64,000 nucleotides of DNA from Robiginitomaculum sp. (GCA_021776525.1 JAJFFT010000005.1:310001-374000); one strand, 5' to 3'; shown: positions 10,060 through 19,885, numbered from the stretch's first letter. A program made the numbers and translations. Notes: generated by a model from the letters alone, not told the origin.

Positions 10060-10718
10060 ATACTCTTGTCCAGATACGTGCGAACAGCCTCAAAAACCGC
10101 GTCGAACATGGGTTCGGTCAACCGACCGGTATTGGTGTTATAACGAGAGCAATGGTAACTGTCGAACAGCCGAAAATGTCGGCCGTCACTGACCAGATTA
10201 TGTTCGGCACCGTGCCCAAACGGGTGAGCTGCGCGGCGAAGGCCTAGTGTGGAAATGACATTGTCATGAGCGATGCGGCCAAGCGCAAAAAGTGCGATTG
10301 TGTTGGGTAAATGAGCCAGTCGACTGATCAAAAAGGGGCGGCAGTTTCTGGTTTCCTCGCCGGTTGGCTTGTTTTTAGGCGGCACACAGCGCACGGCATT
10401 GGTAATCATACAGTCCTTGAGGCGCAGATCATCATTACCGTTTTTTTCAAAAACCCCTTGCGAAAATCCTTGTTTGGCCAAGGCTTTATATAACAAATCT
10501 CCGGCCCCATCACCGGTAAAGGGGCGGCCGGTTCGATTGGCACCGCCGCGACCGGGGGCCATACCAATGATCAATAGACGCGCAGAAGTATCTCCAAACG
10601 AATCTACGGGGCCGTTATGCCAGTCTGGCTCAGCAGCCGCGATGTCCTTGATGTAACTGACCAGACGGGGGCACAGGGTACAGTATGCAGGCGCTTCGGG
10701 GGGAATAGCTTTGCTCAT
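10056..10718 (-). CDS. Family 5 (UDGb-type) uracil-DNA glycosylase
   Basis: The enzyme removes uracil, and in this family often hypoxanthine, from DNA to start base-excision repair. The 220-residue protein has the family 5 first motif GMAPGRGGANRTGRPFTGD, which lacks the catalytic Asp of family 1, and a second motif HCSRYNTNTGRLT. Cysteines in YCTLCPRL (residues 17 and 20), NAVRCVPP and RNCRPF can supply the four ligands of a [4Fe-4S] cluster. Usual family 5 enzymes have HPSxxN in motif 2, whereas here it is HCSRYN. It overlaps the MFS gene by four bases and follows the NYN gene by nine. Confidence 0.92.
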   Translation of the reverse strand: MSKAIPPEAPAYCTLCPRLVSYIKDIAAAEPDWHNGPVDSFGDTSARLLIIGMAPGRGGANRTGRPFTGDGAGDLLYKALAKQGFSQGVFEKNGNDDLRLKDCMITNAVRCVPPKNKPTGEETRNCRPFLISRLAHLPNTIALFALGRIAHDNVISTLGLRRAAHPFGHGAEHNLVSDGRHFRLFDSYHCSRYNTNTGRLTEPMFDAVFEAVRTYLDKSI

Positions 10719-10727
10719 ATCAGATGA

Positions 10728-11285
10728 TCAGTCGCTTGTTGTGTCGTCAGAACGAGTCGGGCGAGCCAACAGAGGCGCAAGATCGTTCAGTTCAATAAAA
10801 GATCCGGCAACCCGGCGCAGCTCATCAGAGGCAACCGGTGGGTTTGAAAGTGTTGTTGAAACCACGGACACACGGACGCCTTTGTTTTGCAGGGCTTTCA
10901 CCAAGGGACAAAAATCCCCATCGCCTGAGAATAGGATTATATGGTCAAGCCATTCGGCGGCACGCAAAGCATCGACGGTAATGTCCACGTCCATATCGCC
11001 CTTGATCCGTTTGCGTCCGCTTGCTGGATCAACATATTCCTTCGCCGCTTTGGTGATGATGGAGAAGCCATTATAGTCCAGCCAATCAACCATTTTCTTA
11101 AGCGGAGAAAATTCCTGGTCTTCGACCAAGGCGGTGTAATAGTTTGCACAGATCAGGCGACCGCGCTTGCGAAATTCACTGAGCAGTTTTGAATAGTCGA
11201 CTTCGATATCAAGGGCGCGTAAAGCCGAGTAAAAATTAGCACCGTCTATGAAAAGACCAATGCGTTCGTCGGGATAAAAAGCCAT
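10728..11285 (-). CDS. NYN domain protein (LabA/DUF88 family)
   Basis: NYN (PIN-like) domains are predicted metal-dependent ribonucleases. The 185-residue protein has the expected acidic residues: LFIDGANFYSALRAL near the N-terminus, KGDMDVDITVDAL in the middle and ILFSGDGDFCPLVKAL, followed by VRVSVVSTT. It is single-domain, with no added OST-HTH. It is the first gene of a minus-strand operon with a uracil-DNA glycosylase, an MFS protein and RNase D, the last also an RNA-processing nuclease. The start codon is only 19 bases from the start of divergent folK, so promoter elements must reach into one or both coding regions. Confidence 0.9.
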   Translation of the reverse strand: MAFYPDERIGLFIDGANFYSALRALDIEVDYSKLLSEFRKRGRLICANYYTALVEDQEFSPLKKMVDWLDYNGFSIITKAAKEYVDPASGRKRIKGDMDVDITVDALRAAEWLDHIILFSGDGDFCPLVKALQNKGVRVSVVSTTLSNPPVASDELRRVAGSFIELNDLAPLLARPTRSDDTTSD

Positions 11286-11304
11286 TACTAATATCTTTCA
11301 AAAA

Positions 11305-11835
11305 ATGGATCAAATTGCTCTGCAAAGCGCTAACAAAGCCTATATCGCCTTTGGTGCCAACCTTTCTTATGGGCGCAGCGCACCAAAAGACACGATCATG
11401 GCATCTGTTTCTCAATTACGGTTACGGGGGATTATGACCTGTAAAATGTCGCGATTATGGCAAAGCCCGGCATGGCCAGACCCTGACGAGCCGCCTTATA
11501 TCAACGCGGTTGCACAAATAACGACAACCTTACCACCTTTTTTACTGCTAAAAACCCTGCGCACCATAGAGCAAAAATTTGGCAGGAAACGCAGCTTGCG
11601 TAATGCACCGCGAACGCTCGATCTTGATATAATTTCATTTGAAAGTGTTTGTCAGGCCGCCCACCACTTAATCTTGCCACACCCCAGACTGGCCAGGCGG
11701 GCTTTTGTGCTATTACCACTGCACGACGTCGCGCCGCTTTGGCGTTTGCCAGGCAGCGGGCAAAGCTTGAGATCATTGATTGAAGCATTGCCAGAGCGTG
11801 ACAAGGCCGTGGTTTTGCCTTTGCGAGGTCAATAA
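11305..11835 (+). CDS. folK: 2-amino-4-hydroxy-6-hydroxymethyldihydropteridine diphosphokinase (HPPK)
   Basis: FolK transfers pyrophosphate from ATP to 6-hydroxymethyl-7,8-dihydropterin in folate synthesis. The 176-residue protein has [12 protein letters not shown], the [21 protein letters not shown] pterin-site region, the [24 protein letters not shown] signature in pieces (notably [10 protein letters not shown]) and [16 protein letters not shown]. All are typical. No clear ribosome site precedes the ATG (the bases before it are CTTTCAAAAA), and it starts 19 bases from the divergent NYN gene. The next gene rpoZ begins 110 bases downstream. Confidence 0.94.
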   Translation: MDQIALQSANKAYIAFGANLSYGRSAPKDTIMASVSQLRLRGIMTCKMSRLWQSPAWPDPDEPPYINAVAQITTTLPPFLLLKTLRTIEQKFGRKRSLRNAPRTLDLDIISFESVCQAAHHLILPHPRLARRAFVLLPLHDVAPLWRLPGSGQSLRSLIEALPERDKAVVLPLRGQ

Positions 11836-11836
11836 A

Positions 11837-11879
11837 GCCCGCGGCGACTGCATTGCGGGCGATATTGATGCTTGCATCA
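11837..11879 (+). other. Two adjacent hairpins between folK and rpoZ
   Basis: GCCCGC at 11837-11842 can pair with GCGGGC at 11855-11860. Directly after, TGATGC (11866-11871) pairs with GCATCA (11874-11879) around a two-base loop. No T run follows, so this is not a classical terminator. It could modulate readthrough or stability between folK and rpoZ. The function is inferred only from pairing. Confidence 0.35.
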
Positions 11880-11945
11880 TCGCAATCACAAGGCTATGCA
11901 GGCGCGTTTCCTCCAAGGTTTTATGCCCAGATACCGGAGTGCCCC

Positions 11946-12305
11946 ATGGCTCGTGTTACCGTTGAAGATTGTATTGAAAAAGTCGACACACGTTTCGACC
12001 TGATATTGCTGGCGGCTCACCGCGCCCGTTCAATACTGTCTGGTGCGCCTCTTTTGGTTGAACGGGACAATGACAAAAACCCTGTTGTTGCTCTTCGCGA
12101 AATTGCCGACGAAGTGATCAGTGTTGACTCGCTGGCCGAAAGTTTGACGTCCAGCCTGCAACGCGTTCTCCCTGAAGAAGATAGCGGTGAAGAGACTGAA
12201 CGTATGGCAATTGAGCATCAAAAAGCTGATGCGGCAATTTCTGAAGTCGATATGCTCAAGGCGCTGACCGCAGATCGCGACGGCGCCCCAGACAACCGTT
12301 TCTAA
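11946..12305 (+). CDS. rpoZ: DNA-directed RNA polymerase omega subunit
   Basis: Omega helps assemble RNA polymerase by chaperoning beta-prime. I start at the ATG at 11946 (119 residues), giving the canonical opening [20 protein letters not shown]. The longer in-frame reading from 11853 is non-conserved. The core segment [13 protein letters not shown] and [11 protein letters not shown] are conserved. The C-terminal 50 residues are acidic and variable, as is usual in alphaproteobacteria. The gene sits four bases upstream of the bifunctional (p)ppGpp enzyme gene, a common pairing. In proteobacteria omega also contributes a ppGpp site on RNA polymerase, so adjacency to rsh is functionally sensible. 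Confidence 0.95.
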   Translation: MARVTVEDCIEKVDTRFDLILLAAHRARSILSGAPLLVERDNDKNPVVALREIADEVISVDSLAESLTSSLQRVLPEEDSGEETERMAIEHQKADAAISEVDMLKALTADRDGAPDNRF

Positions 12306-12309
12306 CGCT

Positions 12310-14562
12310 ATGACGACGGCGACCAGGTCGCCAGTTTCTCCACCGCCTTTGCCGGGCGGCGTACCCGGACCTATACCCAAAGCCGATGATCTGGTGAATG
12401 CTGTTCGCGCCTATGACCCTGGTCTGGATGAGGCGCGCATACGCGATGCCTATGCCTATGCTCACGATATGCATGGGGAGCAATTACGAGCATCAGGCGA
12501 GCCGTATTACGGCCACCCGGTCAATGTCGCCTATATTTTAACGGGCCTGCATCTTGACCCCGACAGTATCATTACTGCGCTGCTTCATGACACGGTCGAA
12601 GATACCGACGCCTCTTTGGATGACCTGCGGGCGCGGTTTGGGGATCAGGTTGCCTCGCTGGTTGATGGGGTGACCAAACTTGGGAAACTGGAATTGGGTT
12701 CTGCACGGACTAAAGAAGGCGAAAACCTGCAAAAATTTGTACTGGCTATTACCAAGGATGTACGCGTTCTTTTAGTCAAACTGGCCGACCGATTGCATAA
12801 TATGCGCACACTGCACTTTATTTCTCGCAAAGAAAAACGAGAACGAATTGCACTGGAAACAGCCGAGATTTACGCGCCATTGGCCCGACGTATTGGTATT
12901 CAGAAAATCTGTGCTGAACTGGAAGATTTATCTTTTCGCTACCTCAATCCACCGGCATGGGTGTCGATTACGCGTCGGTTGCAAACCCAGCGTGATGTTT
13001 CATCAGTTCAGGTGGGAAAAATGTCGCGCGCGATATCCGAACGGGTAATGGCCGCCGGCATATCGGCGCGTGTGTTTGGGCGTGAAAAGCGGCCGTTTTC
13101 GATCTGGCGAAAGCTGGAGCGTCAAGCCATCACCTTTGATGAGCTGGCCGATGTCTATGCGTTTCGCATTATTGTTGAAAGCCCCGAAGATTGTTATCGG
13201 GTGATGGGTCTGGTGCACACCACATGGCGCTGTGTGCCAGAACGCTTTCGTGACTTTATTTCAGTTCCAAAACCGAACCGTTACCAATCCTTGCACACCA
13301 CAATTATTGGTCCGGGCAATGTCAAAGTCGAGCTGCAAATTCGCACGGAAGAGATGGACCGCATCGCCGAAGAAGGGGTGGCGGCACATTGGCGATATAA
13401 ACAGGGCGACTACGCCTATGATACTGCTGCGGGCGGTGATCCGCTTGAAATGCTCAAGCCGCTTTTGGAAATTCTCGAATTTGGCGGTGATCCGGAAGAT
13501 TTTCTGGAACATGCAAAGCTGGAAATGTTTCAAGATCAGGTCTTTGCATTTACCCCTAAGGGAAAGCTGATTTCCCTGCCTAAGGGGGCTACGGCGCTAG
13601 ATTTTGCCTACGCGGTCCACACTGATATTGGCGATGATTGTGTAGGTGTTAAAATCAACGGGCGCGAACGGCCATTGCGTACGCCGCTTAATAATGGCGA
13701 TTCGGTTGATATTATTCGCGGCGGTGTTGCCGAACCACCGCGAGGTTGGGAAGGCATGGTGGTGACCGGGCGGGCACGTTCGGCCATACGGCGCCTGATC
13801 CGCGAAGTTGAACGTCAGGAATTTGAGAAACTGGGGCGAGCCTTTGTTGATCGGTTGTTGCGACGCGAGAGGTTGAAAAGCACTGTGGTTCTCAAGGATG
13901 CGCGCAAGCGTCTGGGGCTGAAAACCAATAAAGAGCTATATGGACAAGTTGGTCGCGGACAATTGCGCACTGATAAATTGATGGATGCTCTGTTCCCTGG
14001 CCGTATCGATCAGGGCGCGGCACAAATGCACAAACGAGAGCTGATCAGCGATGAAACGGCGCGTTATTTCGTCCGAGGCAGCGGGGTTAAGGTTGGTGCA
14101 AATATGCATTTCGCACAATGTTGTTCTCCTTTGCCGGGGGATCGTATTGTCGGCATTGCTGTACCCGGTAAAGGAATGATCATACATACGATTGATTGCG
14201 AATTGCTGGAAGATGGCGATACCCAAAGCGACCTGATCGATCTGAGTTGGACGCCGCAGGCCGGAACAGAATCGGCATCCATTGGCCGAATTCTGGCTAC
14301 CGTGTTGCACCAGCCGGGGGCCTTGGCCGAGATTGCTGATGCGGTAGGGCGCTCGCAGGGTAATATTATGGATGTCAGATCGATCACCCGAACCTCTGGT
14401 TTCTTTGATATGTCGTTTGATGTCGAAGTTCTTGGTGCCAAACATTTATCCCACATTGTGGCTGCTATGCGGTCCTGTGACTGTGTTGTCTCGGCGCATC
14501 GGGCCAGAGCCGGTATTGCCAACACAATGACCAATGAAGGAAACGAACATGAACACCAATGA
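12310..14562 (+). CDS. Bifunctional (p)ppGpp synthetase/hydrolase (Rel/SpoT)
   Basis: This long RSH protein of 750 residues makes and degrades (p)ppGpp. Its HD hydrolase domain is intact ([10 protein letters not shown] with His69; [11 protein letters not shown] with His93-Asp94 and Glu97-Asp98). The synthetase domain follows ([36 protein letters not shown]), then a TGS domain ([24 protein letters not shown]), a region with [12 protein letters not shown] and a C-terminal ACT domain. Both activities should therefore be present, as for the single Rsh of most alphaproteobacteria. The first 20 residues are Pro/Gly-rich and unusual. The stop overlaps pyrE by 14 bases. Confidence 0.95.
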   Translation: MTTATRSPVSPPPLPGGVPGPIPKADDLVNAVRAYDPGLDEARIRDAYAYAHDMHGEQLRASGEPYYGHPVNVAYILTGLHLDPDSIITALLHDTVEDTDASLDDLRARFGDQVASLVDGVTKLGKLELGSARTKEGENLQKFVLAITKDVRVLLVKLADRLHNMRTLHFISRKEKRERIALETAEIYAPLARRIGIQKICAELEDLSFRYLNPPAWVSITRRLQTQRDVSSVQVGKMSRAISERVMAAGISARVFGREKRPFSIWRKLERQAITFDELADVYAFRIIVESPEDCYRVMGLVHTTWRCVPERFRDFISVPKPNRYQSLHTTIIGPGNVKVELQIRTEEMDRIAEEGVAAHWRYKQGDYAYDTAAGGDPLEMLKPLLEILEFGGDPEDFLEHAKLEMFQDQVFAFTPKGKLISLPKGATALDFAYAVHTDIGDDCVGVKINGRERPLRTPLNNGDSVDIIRGGVAEPPRGWEGMVVTGRARSAIRRLIREVERQEFEKLGRAFVDRLLRRERLKSTVVLKDARKRLGLKTNKELYGQVGRGQLRTDKLMDALFPGRIDQGAAQMHKRELISDETARYFVRGSGVKVGANMHFAQCCSPLPGDRIVGIAVPGKGMIIHTIDCELLEDGDTQSDLIDLSWTPQAGTESASIGRILATVLHQPGALAEIADAVGRSQGNIMDVRSITRTSGFFDMSFDVEVLGAKHLSHIVAAMRSCDCVVSAHRARAGIANTMTNEGNEHEHQ

Positions 14563-15136
14563 CGTCTTGCAGGTTTTTCGTGAAGTCGGGGCTTTGCTGG
14601 AAGGGCATTTTATTCTTTCATCGGGTCGTCACAGCCCGTTTTTCTTGCAAAAAGCGTTTGTTTTTATGAACCCGGCAAAGACTGAAATGCTTTGCAAGGC
14701 GTTGGCGGATAAAATCAATGCCGCGAACCTTGGGCCATTGGACGCTATTGTTTCGCCCGCCGTTGGCGGTATCATTCCGGGCTATGAGACAGCACGGCAC
14801 ATGGATTTGCCTGCAATGTATGTGGAGCGAGAGGGCGGTACGTTTCACTTGCGCCGCGGGTTTTCTCTCAAACCTGGCGCGCGGGTTTTGATCGTCGAAG
14901 ATATCGTTACGACCGGCCTGTCTTCACGAGAATGTATTGATGCGGTTCGCGCTTTGGGCGCCGATGTGGTGGCTGAGGCTTGTTTGATTGATCGCTCTGG
15001 AGGGCGTGCCGATGTCGGGGCGCCATTGATTGCCTTGGCTTGTGTCGACTTTCCGACTTATGCCTCCAATGAAGTGCCTGAAGAACTGGCCGCCATTGCG
15101 CCAACCAAGCCGGGCAGCCGGGATTTGAACGCATGA
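14549..15136 (+). CDS. pyrE: Orotate phosphoribosyltransferase
   Basis: PyrE joins orotate to PRPP to give orotidine 5'-phosphate in pyrimidine synthesis. I use the ATG at 14549 (195 residues), preceded by GAAGGAAAC at good spacing. An ATG at 14534 would add five residues. Motifs include [15 protein letters not shown], the [13 protein letters not shown] segment and the PRPP loop [14 protein letters not shown]. The start lies inside the last 14 bases of the rsh gene, and the stop shares ATGA with the start of pdxJ, so translation is probably coupled along the run. Confidence 0.94.
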   Translation: MNTNDVLQVFREVGALLEGHFILSSGRHSPFFLQKAFVFMNPAKTEMLCKALADKINAANLGPLDAIVSPAVGGIIPGYETARHMDLPAMYVEREGGTFHLRRGFSLKPGARVLIVEDIVTTGLSSRECIDAVRALGADVVAEACLIDRSGGRADVGAPLIALACVDFPTYASNEVPEELAAIAPTKPGSRDLNA

Positions 15137-15882
15137 TTCCCCGGCTTGGCGTCAACATTGATCACGTGGCGACCATACGTAATGCGCGGGGCGGGACATA
15201 CCCCGACCCGGTCAAAGCGGCACAAATTGCTGTAAAGGCCGGTGCCGACGGGATTACCGCTCACTTGCGTGAAGATCGTCGCCATATTACTGACCGGGAT
15301 ATTGAGCGCCTTGGTAGCGAGATTGACGTGCCGCTAAATCTGGAAATGGCGGCAACGGATGAAATGCTGGACATTGCCTTGAAGGCCAAGCCCCATGCGG
15401 CCTGTATTGTGCCTGAAAAGCGCGAGGAACGCACAACCGAGGGCGGTTTAGACGCGGCGGGGCAACATAATCATTTGGCGCATTTTGTGCGGGCACTTAA
15501 AGAAAACGGCACGCGAGTGTCATTGTTCATCGAGCCAGCGCAGCACCAACTGGAAGCAGCTCTGTCGCTCGGTGCACCCGTCGTCGAGCTACACACCGGG
15601 GCCTATGCCGATGCGTGTAATGCCGGCGAGCAAGAACGCGCAATGCGTATACTGGACGACTTGCGTAAAGCCGCAGACTTTGGAACACGCAAAGGGTTGG
15701 AGGTCCATGCCGGTCATGGTCTGACTTTTGAAAGCGTTTCGCCAATAGCCGCCATTCCAGAAGTTATTGAACTGAATATTGGGCATTTTCTGATTAGTGA
15801 AGCCATATTTTGCGGACTGCATGAGACCATCACGCATATGCGTGATCTGATTGTTCTTGCCAGAACCGGTGTACCGCAATGA
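15133..15882 (+). CDS. pdxJ: Pyridoxine 5'-phosphate synthase
   Basis: PdxJ condenses 1-deoxy-D-xylulose 5-phosphate with 3-amino-2-oxopropyl phosphate to make pyridoxine 5'-phosphate (DXP-dependent vitamin B6 pathway). The 249-residue TIM-barrel protein opens with [17 protein letters not shown] and carries [53 protein letters not shown] and [10 protein letters not shown], all strongly conserved. It overlaps pyrE by four bases and acpS by four, the usual pdxJ-acpS arrangement. Confidence 0.97.
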   Translation: MIPRLGVNIDHVATIRNARGGTYPDPVKAAQIAVKAGADGITAHLREDRRHITDRDIERLGSEIDVPLNLEMAATDEMLDIALKAKPHAACIVPEKREERTTEGGLDAAGQHNHLAHFVRALKENGTRVSLFIEPAQHQLEAALSLGAPVVELHTGAYADACNAGEQERAMRILDDLRKAADFGTRKGLEVHAGHGLTFESVSPIAAIPEVIELNIGHFLISEAIFCGLHETITHMRDLIVLARTGVPQ

Positions 15883-16277
15883 TTATTGGTATTGGCGCAG
15901 ACCTTTGCGACATACGGCGTATTGAAAAGACGCTAAAACGCTTTGGCGACCGCTTTACCAACCGGGTCTTCACACAAGTGGAGCGAGACAAATCAAACCG
16001 CCGCAAAGCCAGAGCGGATTCCTATGCCAAACGTTTTGCGGCAAAAGAGGCTTGCTCAAAGGCTATGGGGACCGGGTTACGCTTTGGTGTGGCCTGGCGC
16101 GAGCTGGGCGTGGTCAATCTGCCTTCTGGCCAGCCAACCATGGTCCTGACGGGCGGCGCAGCCAAACGTCTGGACGAGTTGACTCCAAAGGGGTATCAGC
16201 CCTTCATCCATTTAACGATTACTGACGAGTACCCGTTGGCGCAGGCCTTTGTGGTTATTGAAGCTAGGAAAGTATAA
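15879..16277 (+). CDS. acpS: Holo-[acyl-carrier-protein] synthase
   Basis: AcpS transfers 4'-phosphopantetheine from CoA to apo-ACP. The 132-residue protein has the family motifs [17 protein letters not shown], with the catalytic Asp, and [17 protein letters not shown], with the Mg-binding Glu. [18 protein letters not shown] closes the fold. Length is normal. It overlaps pdxJ by four bases and is two bases upstream of lepB, within a run of growth genes. Confidence 0.95.
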   Translation: MIIGIGADLCDIRRIEKTLKRFGDRFTNRVFTQVERDKSNRRKARADSYAKRFAAKEACSKAMGTGLRFGVAWRELGVVNLPSGQPTMVLTGGAAKRLDELTPKGYQPFIHLTITDEYPLAQAFVVIEARKV

Positions 16278-16279
16278 GT

Positions 16280-17032
16280 ATGGCCGAGAAAGACGGGACA
16301 AAAACAGAAACAGACGAGGGCTGGGGCGAAACCCTGCGCACCGTGTTTTGGGCGCTCATTATTGCAGCGGCTTTGCGCACGATTTTCTATCAGCCCTTTA
16401 CCATTCCATCAGAATCCATGCGTCCGCAACTCTTGGTCGGTGATTATCTGATCGCGTCGAAATACGCCTATGGGTACAGCCAATACTCGCTTCCCTTTGC
16501 ACCAAAGCTGTTTAAGGGCCGGGTGTTGGGCTCTTCGCCTAAACGCGGCGATATCATTGTTTTCAAATGGCCTCGTGACCCCAAAATCGACTATATCAAG
16601 CGTGTCATTGGCCTGCCCGGTGATACGGTTCAGGTTAAAGGCGGCCAGCTCTGGTTAAATGGCAAGGCTTTGGAGCGTGAAACGCTGACGAACGAAGCTA
16701 TTGTTCAGCATGTCGGCGGACCAACAACCGTTGGGCGTTATCGCGAAACCATGCCAAACGGCCACAGCTATATCACCTACAATATGGTTGATAATGGCCG
16801 CTATGATAATACGCCTATGTATCAGGTGCCGCAGGGGCATTATTTCATGATGGGTGATAATCGTGATAACTCGCTGGACAGCCGTGATTGGGGTTTTGTA
16901 CCGGAACAAAACCTCGTTGGTCGTGGGGAAAGAATACTGGTTTCAGTGAATTCTAAATTCAGGCTTTCCCGTCCTTGGACCTGGTACCAGTTTCGCTCCC
17001 GTGTTTTTGTTAGCTTGCGGAAAAATCAGTGA
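16280..17032 (+). CDS. lepB: Signal peptidase I
   Basis: LepB removes signal peptides on the outer face of the inner membrane. The 250-residue protein has one N-terminal membrane anchor (TVFWALIIAAALRTIFY). The catalytic Ser is in TIPSESMRPQLLVGD and the general-base Lys in DYIKRVIGLPGD. The later boxes are HYFMMGDNRDNSLDSRDWGFV. It sits just upstream of rnc and overlaps it by four bases (GTGA), the conserved lepB-rnc-era-recO order. It should process the several exported proteins predicted elsewhere in this window. Confidence 0.96.
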   Translation: MAEKDGTKTETDEGWGETLRTVFWALIIAAALRTIFYQPFTIPSESMRPQLLVGDYLIASKYAYGYSQYSLPFAPKLFKGRVLGSSPKRGDIIVFKWPRDPKIDYIKRVIGLPGDTVQVKGGQLWLNGKALERETLTNEAIVQHVGGPTTVGRYRETMPNGHSYITYNMVDNGRYDNTPMYQVPQGHYFMMGDNRDNSLDSRDWGFVPEQNLVGRGERILVSVNSKFRLSRPWTWYQFRSRVFVSLRKNQ

Positions 17033-17718
17033 CCGAGCCCAAGCCTGTGGCTATCGAGGCGCTGGAGAAGCGCCTTGGGTATACATTCAAGGACAAAGAC
17101 GTCTTGCGACGGGCCTTGGTTCATTCAAGCTTTGGTGATGGCCGGGGCGGGGTGCGTGATAACGAACGGCTGGAATTTCTGGGCGACCGGGTCCTTGGCC
17201 TTCTGGCTGCGAAATTTCTCTTTGATGCCGACAAGCGTTTTGAAGAAGGCGATATGGCCCCGCGTTTGAATGCACTGGTGCGAAAAGAGGCCTGTGCCCG
17301 CGCCGCACGTCGCGCCGATCTTGGCAAGGCTCTATATCTGTCCAAATCCGAAGACAAAAGCGGTGGCCGAGATAAAACCAAAATCCTGGGCGATGCCTGT
17401 GAAGCCATTTTGGCGGCACTTTACCTTGATGGTGGCATGCCAGCCGCCGAGCAATTTTTCACGACCTTCTGGGATGATGAACTGGACGATGCACGTGGCA
17501 ATGTTCAAGACCCCAAAAGCCAGTTGCAGGAATGGGCCCAAGGTAAAGGTGATGGTTTGCCACAGTACATTTTGCTGGAACGAACCGGACCGGATCATGC
17601 CCCGGAGTTTCTAATCGAGGTCAAGGCAGGCGGTTTGTCGGCACAAGGGCGCGCCAGCAATAAACAACAAGCCGAGCGCGCCGCGGCACAAAGCCTTTTA
17701 CAAAAGCGATTAACATGA
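17029..17718 (+). CDS. rnc: Ribonuclease III
   Basis: RNase III cleaves double-stranded RNA during rRNA maturation and mRNA decay. The 229-residue protein starts at a GTG that overlaps the lepB stop. The signature NERLEFLGDRVLGL contains the catalytic acidic residues, and a second set is in LGDACEAILAALYLDGG. A dsRNA-binding domain occupies the last 70 residues (DPKSQLQEWAQGKG to KQQAERAAAQSLL). It overlaps era by four bases. Coupling with era links two ribosome-biogenesis factors. Confidence 0.96.
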   Translation: MTEPKPVAIEALEKRLGYTFKDKDVLRRALVHSSFGDGRGGVRDNERLEFLGDRVLGLLAAKFLFDADKRFEEGDMAPRLNALVRKEACARAARRADLGKALYLSKSEDKSGGRDKTKILGDACEAILAALYLDGGMPAAEQFFTTFWDDELDDARGNVQDPKSQLQEWAQGKGDGLPQYILLERTGPDHAPEFLIEVKAGGLSAQGRASNKQQAERAAAQSLLQKRLT

Positions 17719-18668
17719 CCCAAAACAACCAACAAAAACAATCGTGTGGGTTTGCCGCCATTATTGGTGCGCCAAACGCGGGTAAATCAACGCTGGTCAA
17801 TACATTGGTGGGGGCCAAAGTCTCCATCGTTACCCATAAGGTGCAAACCACGCGTTTTAATGTGCGCGGCGTGATGTTGGAGGGGGCCAGCCAGATTGTT
17901 CTGGTTGACACGCCCGGTATTTTTTCACCCAAACGTGCGTTAGATCGGGCCATGGTACAAGCCGCCTGGAATGGCGCATCAGAGGCCGACATCATCTTAC
18001 ATCTGGTTGATGCCCCGGCCTTTGCCCGCGTATTGCTGGAGCAAGAGCCCAAAGCCCAGGACAATATGGCGTTCAAGGACGTTGAGCGGATTATAGAAGG
18101 TTTGAAAACCAATGGGTTAAAAGCCGATCTGGCCCTTAATAAAATTGACCTTTTGCCCAAAGAAGACCTTCTCAAGCTGGCAGAACATTTTGCAAATACA
18201 GATTGTTACAAAGAAACCTTTATGATCAGCGCCAGCAAGGGGCTTGGCCTAAAAGGGCTCAAGGCTGCATTGGCGAAGGCCATGCCTGAAAGCCCCTGGC
18301 ATTATCCGGAAGATCAGATCGCCGACTTGCCATCGCGCCTTCTGGCCGCCGAAGTGACTCGCGAAAAACTGATGTTGCGGGTCCATGAAGAGTTGCCATA
18401 TGCCGCCAGCGTGGAAACCGAAAGCTGGGAAGAGCACCGCAATGGCGGCGTTCGTATTGGCCAGGTGATTTATGTGCAACGCGAAAGCCAGCGAAAAATT
18501 GTTCTGGGCAAAGGCGGGCAGGTGATCAAAGCCATTGGTGCCACGTCGCGTCAGGAACTTTCGAAAATGTTTGACCGCAAAGTGCACTTGTTTTTGCATG
18601 TCAAAGTGCGGGAAAACTGGTCTAGCGACCGCGCCCATCTGGCCTTGTTTGGTTTGGAACTGGACTAA
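17715..18668 (+). CDS. era: GTPase Era
   Basis: Era binds the 3' end of 16S rRNA and is a checkpoint in 30S assembly. The 317-residue protein shows G1 (IIGAPNAGKSTL), the effector-region VQTTRFNVRG, G3 (VDTPGIFSPKR), G4 (ALNKIDLL) and G5 (MISASKGLGLKGL). The C-terminal KH domain follows, with QRKIVLGKGGQVIKAIG and VHLFLHVKVRENW. A 30-odd residue insertion (EPKAQDNMAFKDVERIIEGL) precedes G4. It overlaps rnc by four bases and recO by one (TAATG). Confidence 0.96.
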   Translation: MTQNNQQKQSCGFAAIIGAPNAGKSTLVNTLVGAKVSIVTHKVQTTRFNVRGVMLEGASQIVLVDTPGIFSPKRALDRAMVQAAWNGASEADIILHLVDAPAFARVLLEQEPKAQDNMAFKDVERIIEGLKTNGLKADLALNKIDLLPKEDLLKLAEHFANTDCYKETFMISASKGLGLKGLKAALAKAMPESPWHYPEDQIADLPSRLLAAEVTREKLMLRVHEELPYAASVETESWEEHRNGGVRIGQVIYVQRESQRKIVLGKGGQVIKAIGATSRQELSKMFDRKVHLFLHVKVRENWSSDRAHLALFGLELD

Positions 18669-19399
18669 TGGAATGGACTGACCGCGCCATAGTTCTTGTG
18701 GTCCGGCCCCACGGCGAATCAAGCGCCATAGTCGAGGTGTTGACCCCAGAGCATGGGCGTCATGCCGGTCTGGTGCGCAGCGCCACAGGAAAGCGCCTGC
18801 GCGGGGTGTTGCAACCCGGCAATATGGTTGATGTACATTGGCGCGCCCGGCTGTCAGAGCATCTGGGCGCCTTTACATTCGAGCCCGTTGAAGCCCGTGC
18901 CCCGGCCTTGTTTGATGATGCACTGGCGCTGAGCGGACTGGGTGCTGCCTGCGCCATGGCCAGTCTGGCGCTGCCAGAACGCGAAACACTGCCCAGAGTA
19001 TTTGAGGCCTTTAACGTGCTGATCCAGCAAATGCCGCACATTGATATCTGGCCGGCGCTTTATGTGCGCTGGGAAGCCGGGGTCTTGCGCGAACTGGGCT
19101 ATGGCCTGCAACTGGATCGGTGTGTGGCCACCGGAGCCGCAGACCACCTCACCCATGTCAGCCCGCGCAGCGGCCAGGCGGTTTGTGCCGAAGCCGCAGA
19201 GCCATATCTGGACAAGATGTTGTCTTTGCCCGGTTTTTTGCGCCACCACCCCGAAGAATTGTTTGCGGGTGATGTAGAGGCCGGGTTAACCCTGACCGGT
19301 TATTTTCTTGAACGACGGGTCTTGTGGCCGGTCAATAAAGTCTTGCCCGAGGCGCGCAGTCGCATGACAGAACGATTAGGTGCTGCGGGGCATTTATGA
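18668..19399 (+). CDS. recO: DNA repair protein RecO
   Basis: RecO anneals SSB-coated single strands and, with RecR, loads RecA at gaps. The 243-residue protein has the N-terminal OB fold (TDRAIVLVVRPHGESSAIVEVLTPE, here read as two short pieces) and a helical middle with YVRWEAGVLRELGYGL, then ERLGAAGHL at the end. The start ATG shares its A with the last base of the era stop. It closes the lepB-rnc-era-recO block. The next gene begins 75 bases downstream. Confidence 0.92.
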   Translation: MEWTDRAIVLVVRPHGESSAIVEVLTPEHGRHAGLVRSATGKRLRGVLQPGNMVDVHWRARLSEHLGAFTFEPVEARAPALFDDALALSGLGAACAMASLALPERETLPRVFEAFNVLIQQMPHIDIWPALYVRWEAGVLRELGYGLQLDRCVATGAADHLTHVSPRSGQAVCAEAAEPYLDKMLSLPGFLRHHPEELFAGDVEAGLTLTGYFLERRVLWPVNKVLPEARSRMTERLGAAGHL

Positions 19400-19474
19400 G
19401 ACATGAAAACCACGCTGGACCTGGGCTCGTCATCTTGTCATAGTCTGCGGTATGTAAACGAGGCGAATCTGACC

Positions 19475-19885
19475 ATGTTACTTTTTATCAAAAGACTGTT
19501 TGCCTGGTGGGATGGCGCGACCCTTGGGACGCTGTTCACCATTTTAAAACACGGCCAAAAAGTCGGCGAAGACGATTTTGGTAACCGCTATTTTGAAGAG
19601 AAGAAAGCGACTATGTACGGCATTAAACGTCGTTGGGTCGTTTATAAAGGCTATGCAGATGCCTCTCGTGTGCCAACCGAGTGGCATGGTTGGTTGCACC
19701 ACACGTTTGATGCGCCGCCGACCAAGGCACCATTGGCGCGCAAAACCTGGGAAAAAGATCACCAGCCTAACCTGACCGGCACCATTTATGCGTGGCAGCC
19801 TCAAGGCTCGTTGGCCAATGCGGCGGAACGTCCCGCTGCGACCGGCGATTATCAGGCCTGGTCACCCGATGGGACAACGTCTTGA
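19475..19885 (+). CDS. NADH:ubiquinone oxidoreductase accessory subunit, NDUFA12 family
   Basis: This 136-residue protein belongs to the NDUFA12 (17.2 kDa) family, a supernumerary complex I subunit kept in alphaproteobacteria and mitochondria. I start at the ATG at 19475 (MLLFIKRLFAWWDGATLGT). The 24 codons upstream are not conserved in character. The family motif runs through DDFGNRYFE, RRWVVYKG, DASRVPTEWHGWLHH and PPTKAPL. No core nuo gene is nearby, which is usual because this gene normally sits beside aat/accBC. It overlaps the MlaD-type gene by one base (TGATG). Confidence 0.93.
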   Translation: MLLFIKRLFAWWDGATLGTLFTILKHGQKVGEDDFGNRYFEEKKATMYGIKRRWVVYKGYADASRVPTEWHGWLHHTFDAPPTKAPLARKTWEKDHQPNLTGTIYAWQPQGSLANAAERPAATGDYQAWSPDGTTS

